Assembly: GCA_024644775.1 (NCBI GenBank)
Contig: JAHEHB010000118.1
Span: forward strand, 1,196-8,737
Source: Deltaproteobacteria bacterium
Lineage (GTDB): Bacteria > Desulfobacterota > Desulfobacteria > Desulfobacterales > SURF-15
DNA: 7,542 bases
Reading direction: 5' to 3'
This document shows, in pieces, positions 1-6,878 of the stretch; the stretch's first letter is position 1; each line of letters begins with the position of its first letter. A program made the position numbers and the translations under genes. The notes under the pieces were generated by a model. It saw nothing but the letters and a program-made list of their open reading frames with translations, was not told the DNA's origin and searched no databases.

Positions 1-75
1 TGGTTAAAGTTGTTGGGCAACTCAACCTTGGATGTAACATTGAGTCGTTCATACGGCAAAGCCTATGAACTCTGA

Positions 76-94
76 CCTTGCTCGGAGAGCAAGG
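76..94. repeat. 8-bp hairpin in the downstream non-coding region
   Basis: CCTTGCTC-GGA-GAGCAAGG is a perfect 8-bp stem with a 3-nt loop. It lies about 150 nt beyond the last gene of the operon, in 1-245, where I see no convincing gene on either strand. It is followed by ATTT on the plus strand and no T-run on the minus strand, so it is at best a weak or Rho-assisted terminator. Confidence 0.4.
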
Positions 95-184
95 ATTTCT
101 CCGCTGGATTAAAAATCGAAAACTCCCGTCTTGCGTGGGTCAGAGATGATCCGCTCTGCCATAGATCAAATCTGTTCAGGGTTT

Positions 185-227
185 TCCGCCAAGGCGGATC
201 GGGTGTCTGGTTTCGGTAAATACCGAA
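185..227. repeat. Two short adjacent inverted repeats downstream of S1
   Basis: TTCGGT-AAAT-ACCGAA (212-227) and TCCGCC-AA-GGCGGA (185-198) are perfect 6-bp inverted repeats lying 19 and 48 nt after the S1 stop. Neither is followed by a T-run on the coding strand. They could help define the 3' end of the operon transcript, but they are small enough to be chance. Confidence 0.35.
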
Positions 228-245
228 TCATGAGCACCAATTTGG

Positions 246-1652
246 TCATAACAGCTCCGCCAGCCTGGCCGCCTGTTTGTCCATCGACCGATAAACATTT
301 TGGATTTCAAACGGGTCTTCTTCAAGGTCAAAGAGGATCGGCTCTGCCCCGTACCCACGGACAAACTTGTAGCGGCCGTCATAGACCAGCCGCCAATCGC
401 CCCACGCGGAGGTGACATACTCCCGACGCCGGTCGGTTTTTCCTTCGAGCCGGGGTTTTAGGGAACGGCTGTCCATGTCTTCTGGAACCGGGAGGCCGCC
501 GTACTCCAGAAATGTGGCCGTCAGATCCATGATGGTATTGGGCGTGCCGATCACCCGCCCTGTTTCCACACCCGGCCCGCTGACCAGGAGGGGGACACCG
601 ATGGACGATTGATAGGGCCGGTGTTTTTCCCAGTACCCATGGTCCCCGAGCATGTCGCCATGATCACTGGCAAAAACAATCAGGGTGTTGTCGATCTCCC
701 CCCGCTGTTCCAGCCGATCCATATAAATGCCCAGCCACCGGTCGATGTTTTCCACCATGGCCGAATAGTTCTGCCGGACCTCGTTGTGCTGTTGCGGTGT
801 GTGGGGTTTTCCGGGAAGATGCGGGTGTTTGTAACTCTCCTTGACGTAGTCGTGGTAGGCGCTCCCCCACGGCGGATAGGGTTGACTTCGGGGTTCGGCG
901 TCGATTGGCTGCGGGAAATCCGTGTCCGCATACCAGGTTTTCATCGCTTCGGTAATGTCCAGGGGCTGGTGGGGACCGGTGAAATTTACCTGGAGAAACC
1001 ACGGCCGACTTCCAGGAGACGCATCCAGAAGATCGAGCCCTTTTTGGGCTATCCAGTTGTCGCAGTAGGCGTCTTCGGGCAGGGGGGTCGGATAGGTAGA
1101 CGCCCAGAAACCGTTGGTGACCGCCGACCGGTAATAGCGGTGGTAGAGATCGTGGGCGTGTGTCGAGGCCAGGCCCCGCTCTGCCAAATAGGCCAGGTAC
1201 GGCCCCTTGGGCTTTCTGTCCCCGGTAAACAGTGGCCGGATGCCGTCCATTTTCCCTTCATTGTTGATTCCGTCTGAAAGCCCCCATTCCTTGAGAAGCG
1301 TTTTTCCGTCCAAGCCCCAGTCCTGACTCCCCTTGTTCAGATCGAACTTGCCGCAGCCGAGCACATGATAACCGGATTGTCGTAGCAGAGTGTAAACGGT
1401 GGTCTGATCCAGAGGATAATCCACGTTGTTTTGGGGTACCCGGCAGCGGGCATATTCCTTTCCGGCCGCCAAGCATGCCCGCGCCGGCGCACAGAGCGGG
1501 GATGGCGTGACCGCATGGGTGAAACGCACCCCCCGGGCGCCGAGTTTTTCAAAGTTGGGTGTCCGAACCGGGATATCCGGATGCATGCCGAGCCAGTCAT
1601 ACCGAAACTGGTCCGGGAAGAAAAAAAGGATATTCGGGCGATTGTTGCTCAT
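246..1652 (-). CDS. Arylsulfatase-type formylglycine sulfatase (S1)
   Basis: This 468-residue sulfatase should hydrolyse a sulfate ester using a formylglycine made from Cys54. The signature P-L-C54-A-P56-A-R58 is canonical for the Cys-type family and needs a maturase (FGE or anSME), which is not in this window. Other elements in order are 'NILFFFPDQ' with D14-Q15 as metal ligands, G-K102-F-D-L, 'NFTGPHQP' with H228, 'FASDHGDMLGDHG' with D330 and H331, K343, and the C-terminal 'YKFVRG...ILFDLEEDPFE' pair. Two departures are visible: the usual T-G after the active-site helix is A63-G64, and the His of G-K-x-H is Asp104. It has no signal peptide, so it is likely cytoplasmic. The ATG at 1652 has AAAGGTG about 6 nt upstream. 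It is the last gene of the cluster. The overall look recalls choline-sulfatase and phosphonate-monoester-hydrolase relatives, but I cannot assign the substrate. Confidence 0.92.
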   Translation of the reverse strand: MSNNRPNILFFFPDQFRYDWLGMHPDIPVRTPNFEKLGARGVRFTHAVTPSPLCAPARACLAAGKEYARCRVPQNNVDYPLDQTTVYTLLRQSGYHVLGCGKFDLNKGSQDWGLDGKTLLKEWGLSDGINNEGKMDGIRPLFTGDRKPKGPYLAYLAERGLASTHAHDLYHRYYRSAVTNGFWASTYPTPLPEDAYCDNWIAQKGLDLLDASPGSRPWFLQVNFTGPHQPLDITEAMKTWYADTDFPQPIDAEPRSQPYPPWGSAYHDYVKESYKHPHLPGKPHTPQQHNEVRQNYSAMVENIDRWLGIYMDRLEQRGEIDNTLIVFASDHGDMLGDHGYWEKHRPYQSSIGVPLLVSGPGVETGRVIGTPNTIMDLTATFLEYGGLPVPEDMDSRSLKPRLEGKTDRRREYVTSAWGDWRLVYDGRYKFVRGYGAEPILFDLEEDPFEIQNVYRSMDKQAARLAELL

Positions 1653-1745
1653 TTTTACACCTTTCGGTTTTCACAGGTTGTCTGGGGCAGCGGCGCGCTA
1701 CATCGAAGTCCATTCGGCCGTCTCGGAAAGTGCCGCACCCAATCG

Positions 1746-3092
1746 TCAATACCACCACTGGATATCGTGGTCCGGAAACGGGCCGCCAGCGTCTTCAAGG
1801 ATCACCCCATGCATCCGCTTGGCGATATCTTTTTCTTCAGCCGCTATGTTGTGTTTATGGAGCGGATCCGTTTTGAGGTCATAAAGCTGAGCCTCTTCCC
1901 CACCGGGCCTCGAGATAAAGGCATGGGCGTCGTCTCGGGCCCAGGCCCAGTTTTTGAACATGGAGGTGACATGATCGCGAAATGCCGTCCTTTTTCCCTC
2001 CACCAGCTCCCAGAGATTTTCCCCCTCGGCCTGCTCCGGGATCTCCTGGCCCAGAAGATAAAGGAGGGTCAGGAACACATCGTGGTTGTAGACAAAGGAA
2101 TCGATGGTTTTCGGGCTCTGTGCCGGGTGCCGGATGAAAAAGATCAAGTCCATCAATCCGGGGTAGAGATTGAACGGGCATTTACCCCAGGCCCCGTTTT
2201 CGGCAATATTCTGTCCGTGATCGGTCATCAGGACGACGAGCGTATTGTCCATCAGCCCCAACTGTCTGACTTTGTTCAAAAAATACCCCAGCCAGGTGTC
2301 CACCATGGTGATCTCCGCTGCATAGAGCGCCCGGACATGGTTGAGCTCGGCTTCGGTGAGATAATCGATGTCGGGTGAATAATAGGGGTGGATCACTTCG
2401 ATGCCCTCGTAGCCCGGATCGTACATGTCCCGGTAATACTGGGGCGGATCCCAGGGTTCGTGGGGGTCGAAACTCTCCACATAGAGAAAAAAGTTTTCAC
2501 ACCGGTAGTTTTCCTCTATCCACCGGGTGGCCGAGCTGAAAACCTGCGGGGCGAAATAGTCTTCCTCCCGCTCGCGGAATTCGACATTCCGAAGATATTG
2601 CCCCAACTGCGTGACATTCTTTCTCTCTTTATCCATCGTGGGCGTTACGAATCTACCAACATCGATGTGGCTGAGGGAGTCAGTCCGATGCGGGTCGAAT
2701 TCCTGGCCCCGGATAAACCGCCACTCGTCGAACCCCCGGTGGAAGTTCATCCCCGGTTTGAACACGTGGTAGCAGTCGGTGATATAGGCGGTGCGATACC
2801 CTTTTTGTTTCAGGATTTCCGAAATCGTTGTGTGGTCGTCCGGTATGGGGGTCCATCCCTGACAAAGGGGCCATGAGTCCGGTTTTATCCAGTCCCTGCA
2901 GGGAAAGGTCCGTTTGCCGGTGTGAATCGCCCGTCGCACCGGTATGGTGGGCAGACAATCCGGAAACGCTTTGGTGAATCGAACGCTCTCTTTGCCCAGC
3001 GCATCGATATTGGGTGTCCGGATCCAGGAGTTGCCGTTGATACCGATGTGGTCCGCTCTGAAATTATCCAGCATGATCATAATGACATTCAT
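1746..3092 (-). CDS. Atypical sulfatase-superfamily hydrolase with Thr nucleophile (S2)
   Basis: This 448-residue hydrolase is a paralogue of S3. It has the same layout: D9 in 'MLDNFRADH' as metal ligand, 'RTPNIDALG' at 25-33, active-site segment L-P-T49-I-P51-V-R53 then H-T58-G59-K60, T-D-C107-Y-H109 in place of G-K-W-H, 'SFDPHEPWDPP' with H211, T-D291-H292-G and K304, and a C-terminal 'AQLYDLKTDP' strand pair. As in S3 the formylglycine Cys is replaced by Thr and the active-site Lys by Cys. C46, three residues before Thr49, is not in the formylglycine register because no Arg follows at +4, and S3 has Ser there. There is no signal peptide, so cytoplasmic action is expected. The start at 3092 has GAGGT 7 nt upstream. 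The gene follows the sulfatase remnant by 26 nt and precedes S1 by 93 nt. The bond hydrolysed (sulfate or phosphate ester) and the substrate are unknown. Confidence 0.9.
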   Translation of the reverse strand: MNVIMIMLDNFRADHIGINGNSWIRTPNIDALGKESVRFTKAFPDCLPTIPVRRAIHTGKRTFPCRDWIKPDSWPLCQGWTPIPDDHTTISEILKQKGYRTAYITDCYHVFKPGMNFHRGFDEWRFIRGQEFDPHRTDSLSHIDVGRFVTPTMDKERKNVTQLGQYLRNVEFREREEDYFAPQVFSSATRWIEENYRCENFFLYVESFDPHEPWDPPQYYRDMYDPGYEGIEVIHPYYSPDIDYLTEAELNHVRALYAAEITMVDTWLGYFLNKVRQLGLMDNTLVVLMTDHGQNIAENGAWGKCPFNLYPGLMDLIFFIRHPAQSPKTIDSFVYNHDVFLTLLYLLGQEIPEQAEGENLWELVEGKRTAFRDHVTSMFKNWAWARDDAHAFISRPGGEEAQLYDLKTDPLHKHNIAAEEKDIAKRMHGVILEDAGGPFPDHDIQWWY

Positions 3093-3118
3093 TCAATTTA
3101 CCTCATGACAGTACTTTA

Positions 3119-3346
3119 TTACGCTACATGCTCACTGCAGGATTGCATATATTCCAACAGAGGCTCGGTTTGGAAATCCGGCTCGAACCCTGGACAGTGA
3201 AAGGGTTGGTCGGTATCCTCATAATAGACGGCTTTCATGAAATAGTATCCCCTGTTGAAACCAACGAAATGGTCGAACCCCAGGCGCCGTTCGCCCGGCG
3301 GCACGAATCCGGACTTGGGACCGCCGTCCAGATACCATTTTACGGG
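3119..3346 (-). pseudogene. Remnant of a further sulfatase gene
   Basis: The S3-S2 spacer (262 nt) is not empty. One minus-strand frame encodes about 75 residues containing 'KWYLDGG', 'FVPPGERRLGFDHF', 'FNRGYYF' and 'PGFEPDFQTE'. These match, in order, the middle of ordinary arylsulfatases just after the active-site helix: the GKWHLDG motif, then PPG-RR-GFD, an aromatic N-x-G segment and GYEPD-x-QTD. The frame begins after an in-frame TAA at 3347-3349 and ends at TAA 3119-3121. The N-terminal catalytic Cys region and the whole metal-binding C-terminal half are missing, and no credible start with an SD sequence exists. It differs from S1, S2 and S3, which lack this motif string, so it is not a recent copy of any of them. 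I infer a decayed fourth sulfatase between intact neighbours. Family recognition is from memory of motifs, not a search. Confidence 0.72.
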
Positions 3347-3354
3347 TTACGATA

Positions 3355-4761
3355 CTAGAGCGTAATCCGAAAATCGGTGAAACCGGGGGGTGTGCCCGCC
3401 GCCTTCATCTCTCCCATTTCTCCACCAGCGTCCTGGCGCAGCAGCCCGAACATTTCCTTCACCACGGCCGGTCTGTCCGCCGCCAGATCCACACGGCAGT
3501 CGGGATCCTCGGTCAGATCGTAAAGCCGGGCCTGGGATTCGTCCCGGGAGCACATAAACTGATACTGTCGGGTGCGGACCGAGTTCCAGTCCTTCCAGCT
3601 GCAAGTGGCATAATCCCGGAGGCTATCCGTTTTCCCTTTCATCAGGGGGGTTAGATCGATACCGTCCATCTCCCAGGGCAGGGGGAGTTCCATGAGATTG
3701 AAAAAAGTGGGAACGAGATCGATGTTGTAAACGATGGAATCGACAGTGGCGGGTGCCACCCCCGGTGCCTTGACCATCATGACCAGATCCATGAGCTGGG
3801 GGTAGTGGGCCGACAGCGGCTTTCCGATAATGCCGTTGTGGCCGACCCCCACGCCGTGATCGCTCATGATCGCCACCACGGTGTTTTCGTAAAGGTCCAT
3901 GTATTCGAGTTTCTGAAGGAAAAAACCGAGCCACCGGTCCAGGAGGGTGACTTCCCCGGCATAGAGCGCCTCCATGTGCTTGACCATCTCTTCGGTGTAA
4001 CCGATGGATTTGTAATTCATTGTATATTCCGGGCGGATGATCTCGGTGCCGGTGTACTCCCCGTCCTCGTACATCCGACTGCACCAGCGGGGTGGGAGCC
4101 ACGGTTCGTGGGGCTTGAAGCTGTCGATCACCAGAAAGAAGTTTTCCGCATCCTGGTTTTCGTCCAGCCAAGTCATGGCTCCGCGGAACACCTGAGCCTG
4201 GAGGGACTCCTCTTCACCGCGCATCAGCTCCACGTTGCGAAGGTACCGGCTGGTCTCGGCATAGGTGATGCCGCCGAAGACTTCGCCTGTGCCTTTTTCG
4301 ATATCGTCGGGATAATACTTTCTGAAATCGCACACCTCCGGTCGCTCGGTGCCGGAACGATAGGAATCGAAGCTGTTTCCCCGGATAAACTGCCACTCGT
4401 GAAAACCCTGGTGGAAGTTGCCCCCCGGGCGGAAGAGGTGAAAACAATCGGTGAAAAAGGCGGTCCGGAAATCCCGCTCTCGAAGGGTTTCCGCCAGGGT
4501 GGTTTCATCCTCCCCAAAGGGCTGCCAGCCGGCTACCGGAACCGGTTTCCAGTATCGCCAGTCCGCAAAGGGGAACACCCGGCGGCCCGTGTGGACAGCC
4601 CGGCGCACCGGGACCGTGGGCAGGCTTTCCGGGTATGCCCCGGTAAACCGAACACTTTCCCGTCCGAATTTGTCGAGACCGGGGGTTTTGATCCAATCGT
4701 TGCCGTTAATTCCTACATGATCAGCATTTAGCGAGTCGATGATAATAAAGATTAGGTTCAT
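3355..4761 (-). CDS. Atypical sulfatase-superfamily hydrolase with Thr nucleophile (S3)
   Basis: This is a 468-residue member of the alkaline phosphatase/sulfatase superfamily, predicted to hydrolyse a sulfate or phosphate ester in the cytoplasm; no signal peptide is present. The N-terminal strand leads to D9, a metal ligand. The active-site helix reads L-P-T49-V-P51-V-R53, then H-T58-G59-R60. Aligning on P, R and the following T-G puts Thr49 where sulfatases have the Cys or Ser converted to formylglycine. The usual G-K-W-H motif is T-D-C106-F-H108, so the catalytic Lys is replaced by Cys while His is kept. Further conserved elements are 'SFKPHEPW' with H218, metal-binding S-D301-H302-G and K314. 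A C-terminal 'ARLYDLTEDP' subdomain is typical of sulfatases. The ATG at 4761 is chosen because AGGAAGG lies just upstream and translation begins directly in the first beta strand. The frame stays open about 120 codons further, but that overlaps tctA. It is paralogous to S2. Substrate unknown. Confidence 0.9.
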   Translation of the reverse strand: MNLIFIIIDSLNADHVGINGNDWIKTPGLDKFGRESVRFTGAYPESLPTVPVRRAVHTGRRVFPFADWRYWKPVPVAGWQPFGEDETTLAETLRERDFRTAFFTDCFHLFRPGGNFHQGFHEWQFIRGNSFDSYRSGTERPEVCDFRKYYPDDIEKGTGEVFGGITYAETSRYLRNVELMRGEEESLQAQVFRGAMTWLDENQDAENFFLVIDSFKPHEPWLPPRWCSRMYEDGEYTGTEIIRPEYTMNYKSIGYTEEMVKHMEALYAGEVTLLDRWLGFFLQKLEYMDLYENTVVAIMSDHGVGVGHNGIIGKPLSAHYPQLMDLVMMVKAPGVAPATVDSIVYNIDLVPTFFNLMELPLPWEMDGIDLTPLMKGKTDSLRDYATCSWKDWNSVRTRQYQFMCSRDESQARLYDLTEDPDCRVDLAADRPAVVKEMFGLLRQDAGGEMGEMKAAGTPPGFTDFRITL

Positions 4762-4778
4762 TTCAGATCCTTCCTGTT

Positions 4779-4806
4779 CGGGGTAAGGGGTTGCACGTTG
4801 ACCCCT
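4779..4806 (-). promoter_or_regulatory. Intercistronic stem-loop between tctA and the S3 hydrolase gene
   Basis: On the coding strand AGGGGT (4806-4801) and ACCCCT (4791-4786) form a 6-bp stem around a 9-nt loop, followed by TACCCCG (4785-4779). The shared block CCCTTACCCCG also occurs in the tctC-tctB stem-loop, where it likewise ends about 20 nt before the next start codon. No T-run follows, so termination is unlikely. A role in mRNA processing, stability or translation of the next gene is possible but unproven. The stem is shorter than the one upstream of tctB. Confidence 0.5.
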
Positions 4807-4835
4807 ATTGTGGTTCCTGGTGATGGGGATATCAG

Positions 4836-6335
4836 TTAAAGCCTGTTTTCCCAAAGTCCTTTGATCCAGCCAAACAGATATTTCCAGGTAAGGCTGAGGA
4901 TGAGTAGAAAATAAATGGTGCCGGCGATGGGGCTGGCAAAGAAGGAGATGATATTCCCGTCGCTGACGACGATGGATTGCCGGAAGGAAGTCTCGATCAT
5001 GGGGCCGAGAACAAACCCGATGCAGCAGGGGACGATGGGAAACCCCAGCTTGCGGACGATATATCCGAACACCCCGATCCACAGCAGCACCCAGACGCCG
5101 AAGATGTCGTTCCCCACGCAATAGGCGCCCACAAAACAGAGCAGCAGCACGATGGGAACCACCACCCGCATGGGGATCGCGATGATTTTGGCGGCAAAAC
5201 GGATGGTCAACTGGCCCACAAAGAGCATCAGGATGTTGATGATAAACAGACCGATAAAGATGGAGTACATCACCTCCGGTGAATTCTCAAACAGCTTGGG
5301 TCCCGGATTGAGGCCCTGGATCATGAAGGCCCCCAGCAGAACCGCGGCAGCCGCACTCCCGGGTACGCCCAGGGTCAAGGTGGGGATCAGTGCACCGCCG
5401 ATGGTGGCGTTGTTGGCGGTTTCCGCCGCCACCACCCCTTCCGGTATGCCGGTGCCGAAGGCTTCGGGGGTCAGTGATTTTCTCCGTGCCTCGCTATAGC
5501 TGAAAAAGGCGCCGATGGCCGCCCCCTCACCCGGTACGATCCCGATAATGGTTCCGATAATGGACGACCGAAGCAGGAGGTTTTTTAACCGGTATAGGGT
5601 TTTTATGGACGGCAGGTTAGAGACGAGGCTTTTTTCGTCGAATTTTGGTGCCACCAGCTTTTCGCAATTGGTCAGCGACTCGGAGATGGCAAACAGTCCG
5701 ACAAGGATCGGCACCATGGGAATCCCGTCGTAGAGATTGTAGCTGCCAAAGGTGTAGCGCATGTTTCCGTTGATTTCGTCCACCCCCAGGGTGGTCAGAA
5801 AGATCCCGATACCGCCCATGATCAGCCCTTTGGCCATGCTCCTACCGGCCACCCGGACCACCACCAGCATGCCGAACACCCCGATGGCAAAATATTCCCG
5901 GGGTCCAAATTTCATGGCAAAGCTGGCCAGAATCGGTGTGATCAGAGCCAGACAGACGGTGCTGAACAGACCCCCGATCACCGAGGCCACCAGTGCATAC
6001 CCCAGGGCTTCGCCGCCACGGTTTTTTTTAAACATGCTGTAGCCGTCTGCAATGGTGGCGGCCGCGGCCCCGGTTCCGGGTATCCCCAGGGTGATGGCGG
6101 ATATGGAACCGCCATAGATGGAGGCGGAATACAGCCCCAACAACAGGGTCAATGACTGGATGATGTCGAGCTTGAAGGTGAAGGGAAGACAGATGGTGAT
6201 GGCTATGGGGGGGCCCAACCCGGGCAAAATGCCGATGACGATACCGAAACAGATGCCCGCCATGAGGAGCACAAGATTCGTCGGTTGAATCAATTGTATC
6301 AATGCGGTCAGAAACGCGTCCATACCTCCGATCAT
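4836..6335 (-). CDS. tctA: TTT transporter large membrane subunit TctA
   Basis: This 499-residue polytopic permease is the large subunit of the tripartite tricarboxylate transporter. It moves an organic anion across the inner membrane, presumably driven by an ion gradient as in characterised members. Diagnostic family motifs are all present: 'GILPGLGP' at 35-42, 'LGIPGTGAAAATIADGY' at about 83-99, 'GIVPGEGAAIGAFFSY' at about 265-280, 'GIPEGVVAAETANNA' at about 296-310 and 'LTLGVPGSAAAAVLLGA' at 320-336. Most of the chain is hydrophobic, with about ten to twelve spans. The start at 6335 has GAGG 8 nt upstream. A second ATG at 6323 has GGAGG too close to be ideal, so the first is preferred. The gene is intact and of usual length. 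It follows tctB by 22 nt and precedes the S3 hydrolase by 74 nt on the same strand, so the hydrolases are probably co-transcribed with the transporter. Confidence 0.95.
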   Translation of the reverse strand: MIGGMDAFLTALIQLIQPTNLVLLMAGICFGIVIGILPGLGPPIAITICLPFTFKLDIIQSLTLLLGLYSASIYGGSISAITLGIPGTGAAAATIADGYSMFKKNRGGEALGYALVASVIGGLFSTVCLALITPILASFAMKFGPREYFAIGVFGMLVVVRVAGRSMAKGLIMGGIGIFLTTLGVDEINGNMRYTFGSYNLYDGIPMVPILVGLFAISESLTNCEKLVAPKFDEKSLVSNLPSIKTLYRLKNLLLRSSIIGTIIGIVPGEGAAIGAFFSYSEARRKSLTPEAFGTGIPEGVVAAETANNATIGGALIPTLTLGVPGSAAAAVLLGAFMIQGLNPGPKLFENSPEVMYSIFIGLFIINILMLFVGQLTIRFAAKIIAIPMRVVVPIVLLLCFVGAYCVGNDIFGVWVLLWIGVFGYIVRKLGFPIVPCCIGFVLGPMIETSFRQSIVVSDGNIISFFASPIAGTIYFLLILSLTWKYLFGWIKGLWENRL

Positions 6336-6357
6336 GTCAGGATCCTCACTTCTATTA

Positions 6358-6810
6358 TTAGAGCATGATATGCAGGGCCCGGTCGAATATGAAATAGACG
6401 ATGGGCCCGAAACCCAAAAGGAGCAGCCAGATTCTGATGGATCGGACCCCCAGGATTATGGCCACCGAAATCATAAACAGGGTGGTCATGACCAGAAACC
6501 CGAATCGCTCCCAGACAAAGTATGACACCAGACAGGCCACAAACACCAGGGTCACCCGGATAAACTGGGTCCGGTCCAGTGGGATCTTTTTCTTCTCCCG
6601 GCCTTCGGCTTTCAGGTCAAGGTTCTGGAAAATATTCACTAGACAACAGACAATGGTAAACGAGAGGATGACGATGGGAAAAACCCCCGACCCCAGCTCG
6701 GAGCTGGCCACCACCCCGGATCCGCGAAAACCGGTGGCCTGGTATATCAACACTGTCGCGGCAAGAATCACCAGAATGCTGAAGATGATGTTTCCGGTCT
6801 TTTGTGTCAT
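6358..6810 (-). CDS. tctB: TTT transporter small membrane subunit TctB
   Basis: This 150-residue integral membrane protein is the small, poorly conserved subunit of the tripartite tricarboxylate transporter. It partners TctA in the inner membrane. Hydrophobic segments lie at about residues 7-24, 44-62, 84-101, 105-121 and 126-145, with a charged cytoplasmic-type loop (EGREKKK) at 69-75. The 'LGSGVFP' stretch at 39-45 matches the G-x-G-x-x-P motif typical of TctB after the first membrane span. Length is normal for the family. The ATG at 6810 is supported by GAGGG about 5-6 nt upstream. It sits 68 nt after tctC and 22 nt before tctA, the usual CBA order. On its own the sequence is weakly diagnostic; context between tctC and tctA makes the call firm. 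Confidence 0.92.
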   Translation of the reverse strand: MTQKTGNIIFSILVILAATVLIYQATGFRGSGVVASSELGSGVFPIVILSFTIVCCLVNIFQNLDLKAEGREKKKIPLDRTQFIRVTLVFVACLVSYFVWERFGFLVMTTLFMISVAIILGVRSIRIWLLLLGFGPIVYFIFDRALHIML

Positions 6811-6823
6811 ATTGTCCCTCGGT

Positions 6824-6869
6824 ACAACACCGGGGTAAGGGTGCGGTTGCCCCCTTTACCCGGTGTTGT
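6824..6869 (-). promoter_or_regulatory. Intercistronic stem-loop between tctC and tctB
   Basis: The arms at 6824-6841 and 6851-6869 are inverted repeats. Eleven outer base pairs (ACAACACCGGG with its complement) are perfect, and the inner part pairs imperfectly around a short loop. It begins about 10 nt after the tctC stop and ends about 13 nt before the tctB start. No T-run follows on the coding strand, so it is not a classical intrinsic terminator. By analogy with other binding-protein transporter operons, it may protect the 3' end of tctC mRNA or reduce read-through, letting the binding protein be made in excess. That role is inference. Confidence 0.7.
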
Positions 6870-6878
6870 CAATGACGG

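Noticed and set aside
76..227. An intrinsic terminator for the operon
   Set aside because: The hairpins at 76-94, 185-198 and 212-227 lack a following T-run on the minus strand, so none meets the usual pattern.
609..1277. Plus-strand 222-codon open frame
   Set aside because: It is entirely opposite S1 and its translation has no family features.
1653..1745. A gene remnant in the S2-S1 spacer, like the one between S3 and S2
   Set aside because: I translated the minus-strand continuation and found no sulfatase-like or other recognisable segment. It contains only the S1 ribosome binding site.
1431..2378. Plus-strand 315-codon open frame
   Set aside because: It lies opposite S1 and S2, spans their junction, and shows no recognisable motif. 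It is a complementary-strand shadow of G+C-rich coding sequence.
2946..2960. Cys46 of S2 as a formylglycine site (C-L-P-T-I)
   Set aside because: No Arg at +4 and no T-G at +9 from this Cys. Both appear in register only if Thr49 is the nucleophile, and the S3 paralogue has Ser at 46.
3805..4731. Plus-strand 308-codon open frame
   Set aside because: It is entirely opposite S3, which has clear superfamily motifs and an SD-supported start.
3355..5121. A 588-residue open frame extending S3 upstream into tctA
   Set aside because: The first 120 codons lie antiregister over tctA, are Arg/His-rich and resemble no domain. The start at 4761 has an SD sequence and begins at the conserved first strand.
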